A stretch of DNA of 17,536 nucleotides from a bacterium (lineage in GTDB: Bacteria > Patescibacteriota > Minisyncoccia > Minisyncoccales > PWPS01): contig JAGYLR010000010.1 in the NCBI GenBank assembly GCA_018400895.1, positions 1 to 17,536 on the forward strand. Direction: 5' to 3'. The number at the start of each line of letters is the position of its first letter. The first letter of the stretch is position 1. Positions 15,965 to 17,536 of the stretch are shown piece after piece. The notes under the pieces were generated by a model. That model made no database searches, had not been told where the DNA came from, and saw nothing but the letters and a program-made list of their open reading frames with translations. Position numbers and translations under genes: made by a program.

Positions 15965-17037
15965 ATAAATAGTTGAAAGAAATTAGATGTGTTAGTTGAT
16001 GTTGGGCTTACTGGTGTCCCAGCACTTGCAAAAGTATCTGGTGCGTTTTGGTTGGCGTATTCTGTGGCTATCCAGTCTTCAGAAAGTGCTATATCAAGAA
16101 TTCTAACTTCAGCCAAAAGTCCAGTTAAAAACCCGGCATCAGTAGCTCCTATTTGCCAAACATCTTCCAAACTCCCAACCGATGAATTATTAAGACTAAT
16201 TTCACTTGAATTACTATCAACATATCCTTTGTATGTATTTGCAGTGCCATCATTAATAGCATATATTGAGTGCCAAGAACCATCAACAATATCTGTTGTT
16301 CCTTCACCACCGACCCAATTACTTGTATCATCCATTTTTATGTATAAAAATTCTCCAGATTCACTACGAGCATACACACCATCGTGTACTCCTGTACCAA
16401 AAAAATAATTATCACTTAAATTTGAGGTTTTTATCCATGCTTGAGCCGTGAAATCAACACTACCCGATACATTGAGCACATTTACTCCCTGAAAATAATC
16501 GTTGCCGTCAAAACTTATAGCTTCCCCAAATGGACCACTTTGCTCATAAGTAGGATTACCGCTCTCTGTGGCATCGTTTCCATTACTGGTACTATCTGTA
16601 ATTCCCCCCGAAGCATCATTCATATGATAAACCACCTTATAATTACTGTTCCACACCGCCTCACTTCCATAAGTTGCATCACTGGCTGGTTCGGTAGCAT
16701 CAGCGTTGTTATACCAAACATAAATGACTGTATCTGCATTATAACTAAGTGTTGGAACTTTTACCCAGATTTCTGCTGTGCCATTTGCTGGGTCATTATT
16801 GGTTACAAAACTTACTATTTCTCTTGCTAATTCTGTTGTGCCTGCCGCATCACTTGTAAATCTAATATCTGCCCCACCATTTTTGGCAGGGTATGTTCCG
16901 TCAGCATCAAACATTTCACTCGGCAAATTATCCTCTGTTATAAGAACAGGGAAATTAGAGTGATTTGCTGAACCACTAACTTTTGTATTGTCTATGGTAA
17001 CCGCACATTTGCGATTCCAACCTGTTGGAAATGCCAT
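15961..17037 (-). CDS. DUF2341 plus LamG-like adhesin, probable tail-associated receptor-binding protein
   Basis: With ATG at 17037-17035 the product has 358 residues (MAFPTGWNRKCAVTI...). I prefer this start to the GTG at 17058, because the GTG lies inside the end of the preceding gene while the ATG sits 4 nt after that gene's TAA. Residues 1-115 match the DUF2341 pattern: GWNRKCAVTIDNTKVSG, NFPVLI, GADIRFTSDAAG, TEL, and IYVWYNN. Residues about 130-330 look like a concanavalin A/LamG jelly-roll: VVYHMNDASG, DSTSNGNDA, ISFDGNDYFQ, FTAQAWIKT, WHSIYAINDG, LLAEVRILDIALSEDWIATEY. These folds bind sugars or proteins in surface proteins. No signal peptide is present, in line with a virion component. 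The C-terminal tail is Thr/Pro/Ser-rich. Placement before the tail genes suggests host-surface binding. Confidence 0.85.
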   Translation of the reverse strand: MAFPTGWNRKCAVTIDNTKVSGSANHSNFPVLITEDNLPSEMFDADGTYPAKNGGADIRFTSDAAGTTELAREIVSFVTNNDPANGTAEIWVKVPTLSYNADTVIYVWYNNADATEPASDATYGSEAVWNSNYKVVYHMNDASGGITDSTSNGNDATESGNPTYEQSGPFGEAISFDGNDYFQGVNVLNVSGSVDFTAQAWIKTSNLSDNYFFGTGVHDGVYARSESGEFLYIKMDDTSNWVGGEGTTDIVDGSWHSIYAINDGTANTYKGYVDSNSSEISLNNSSVGSLEDVWQIGATDAGFLTGLLAEVRILDIALSEDWIATEYANQNAPDTFASAGTPVSPTSTNTSNFFQLFI

Positions 17038-17041
17038 AAAA

Positions 17042-17345
17042 TTATGCTTCAACCACACTTGCTACACATCCCCATTTTGAGGTAACTGTGTCATAAATGA
17101 AGCCTACTGTTAAAACTTTTGATATTGTCGTTGTTGTTGGTAAAGCTACGCCTTTTGCTTCAAAATCTGAACCCCAAGCTATCGCTCCCACCACTTCCCA
17201 CTACTATTGTTATATCACCACCAATTGTTTCTGCTTCTTCATAAAGTAAACCACCAGCACCACCTCCTCCTGTTGAGCCAAATCTAAACTCTCCTCTAGA
17301 ACCTCCCCCACCTCCTCCTGCTACTACTAATACATCTACTTGCAT
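17042..17345 (-). pseudogene. Glycine-rich tail protein gene, disrupted by a one-base frameshift
   Basis: Frame A starts with ATG at 17345 and reads MQVDVLVVAGGGGGG, STGGGGAGGLLYEEAE and GGDITIVVGSGG, typical of glycine-rich phage tail proteins, but stops at TGA (17160-17162) after 61 residues. Frame B, shifted by one base, is open from 17200 down to TAA at 17042-17044 and reads GAIAWGSDFEAKGVALP... ending WGCVASVVEA, clearly protein-like. Both frames are open between 17163 and 17200. Removing one G from the GGG at 17187-17189 would give a continuous 100-residue protein. The gene may be truly broken, use a recoding event, or contain a sequencing error in a GGTGGGAG run. Upstream the 59-residue gene ends 1 nt before the ATG; GGAGGGAGAG about 10 nt before the ATG is the best Shine-Dalgarno-like site seen. 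Confidence 0.65.
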
Positions 17346-17346
17346 A

Positions 17347-17526
17347 TTACTTTAACTCTCCCTCCACATCTTCCAATGCTTTGGTCAAGAGTTGCTTAAA
17401 ATCTTCTAACTGACCTTTTTTGTCTGTTCGTAAAGAAAAGTTTAACGAAACATCTCCTTTTGAATAACTAAACTGCTTACTCGTAGAGTGGTTTTCTTTT
17501 ACTTTTGCGTGTTTCATTATGTTCAT
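17347..17526 (-). CDS. Small hypothetical protein (59 residues)
   Basis: Read from ATG at 17526, the product is MNIMKHAKVKENHSTSKQFS, then YSKGDVSLNFSLRTDKKG, then a helix (QLEDFKQLLTKALEDVEGELK). A second ATG at 17517 (residue 4) is an equal candidate. The frame is open to the window edge, so an earlier start outside cannot be excluded. The strand-then-helix layout and small size are seen in small phage structural or accessory proteins, but I do not recognise a family. TAA is followed after one base by the ATG of the glycine-rich gene (TAATATG), so the two are probably translationally coupled. Confidence 0.65.
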   Translation of the reverse strand: MNIMKHAKVKENHSTSKQFSYSKGDVSLNFSLRTDKKGQLEDFKQLLTKALEDVEGELK

Positions 17527-17536
17527 AATTTTATTC

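Noticed and set aside
16441..16830. Plus-strand 129-residue frame opposite the adhesin
   Set aside because: The minus strand has clear DUF2341/LamG sequence; the plus frame is Cys/Ile-rich and shadow-like.
17038..17058. GTG start giving the adhesin seven more residues
   Set aside because: It lies inside the end of the preceding gene; the ATG at 17037, 4 nt after that gene's TAA, fits operon spacing and the family N-terminus better.
17163..17200. Programmed ribosomal frameshift in the glycine-rich gene
   Set aside because: No X-XXY-YYZ slippery heptamer or obvious +1 shift signal is visible; an indel is simpler, though recoding is not excluded.
1..17536. CRISPR array, tRNA genes, diversity-generating retroelement or insertion sequence
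   Set aside because: No direct-repeat/spacer pattern, no tRNA-like cloverleaf in the few gaps, no reverse transcriptase or transposase, and no template/variable repeat pair was seen.

Overview
The window looks like the late structural and lysis region of a tailed bacteriophage genome, or of a prophage, probably a short-tailed (podovirus-like) one. It is AT-rich. Every gene I can support lies on the minus strand, so transcription runs from high to low coordinates. Genes are packed with 1-29 nt gaps or ATGA-type overlaps, as in a single late operon. TAA and TGA both end genes, which fits the standard bacterial code. No terminase, portal or capsid gene is visible; these would be expected upstream, beyond the right edge. 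The host cannot be named from the sequence. Recognisable Shine-Dalgarno sites are nearly absent.

Layout in transcription order (right to left). 17526-15961 is a receptor or adhesion module: a small protein, a glycine-rich tail protein broken by a frameshift, and a DUF2341 plus LamG-like adhesin. 15964-15094 holds an overlooked 42-residue gene and a protein built of nine 22/23-residue beta repeats. 15097-12341 holds a putative head-tail adaptor-like protein and a beta-propeller protein resembling podovirus tail nozzle or stopper proteins. 12344-9600 is a 914-residue tail fibre with two FN3 domains and a C-terminal S74 intramolecular chaperone. 9603-9469 is a 44-residue membrane protein. 9461-1460 holds three consecutive proteins (412, 472 and 1767 residues), mostly helical or coiled-coil, that look like an internal or ejection protein set. 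The largest carries a zincin-like domain with a broken HExxH motif.

1450-268 looks like a lysis cassette: a one-TM, holin-like small protein, then a papain-family (C1A) cysteine peptidase with an SH3b-like tail. Beyond it, a clear sigma70-type promoter (TTGACA, 17 nt, TACAAT) begins within the last bases of the peptidase gene. It drives a new leftward unit whose first gene is cut by the window edge.

The points most worth attention are the papain-type peptidase in the endolysin position, the degenerate metallopeptidase domain in the giant protein, the frameshifted glycine-rich gene, the 67-residue higher-order repeat, and two small overlapping genes (9469-9603 and 15836-15964) that are easily missed. 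All family assignments are by eye; no database search was possible.
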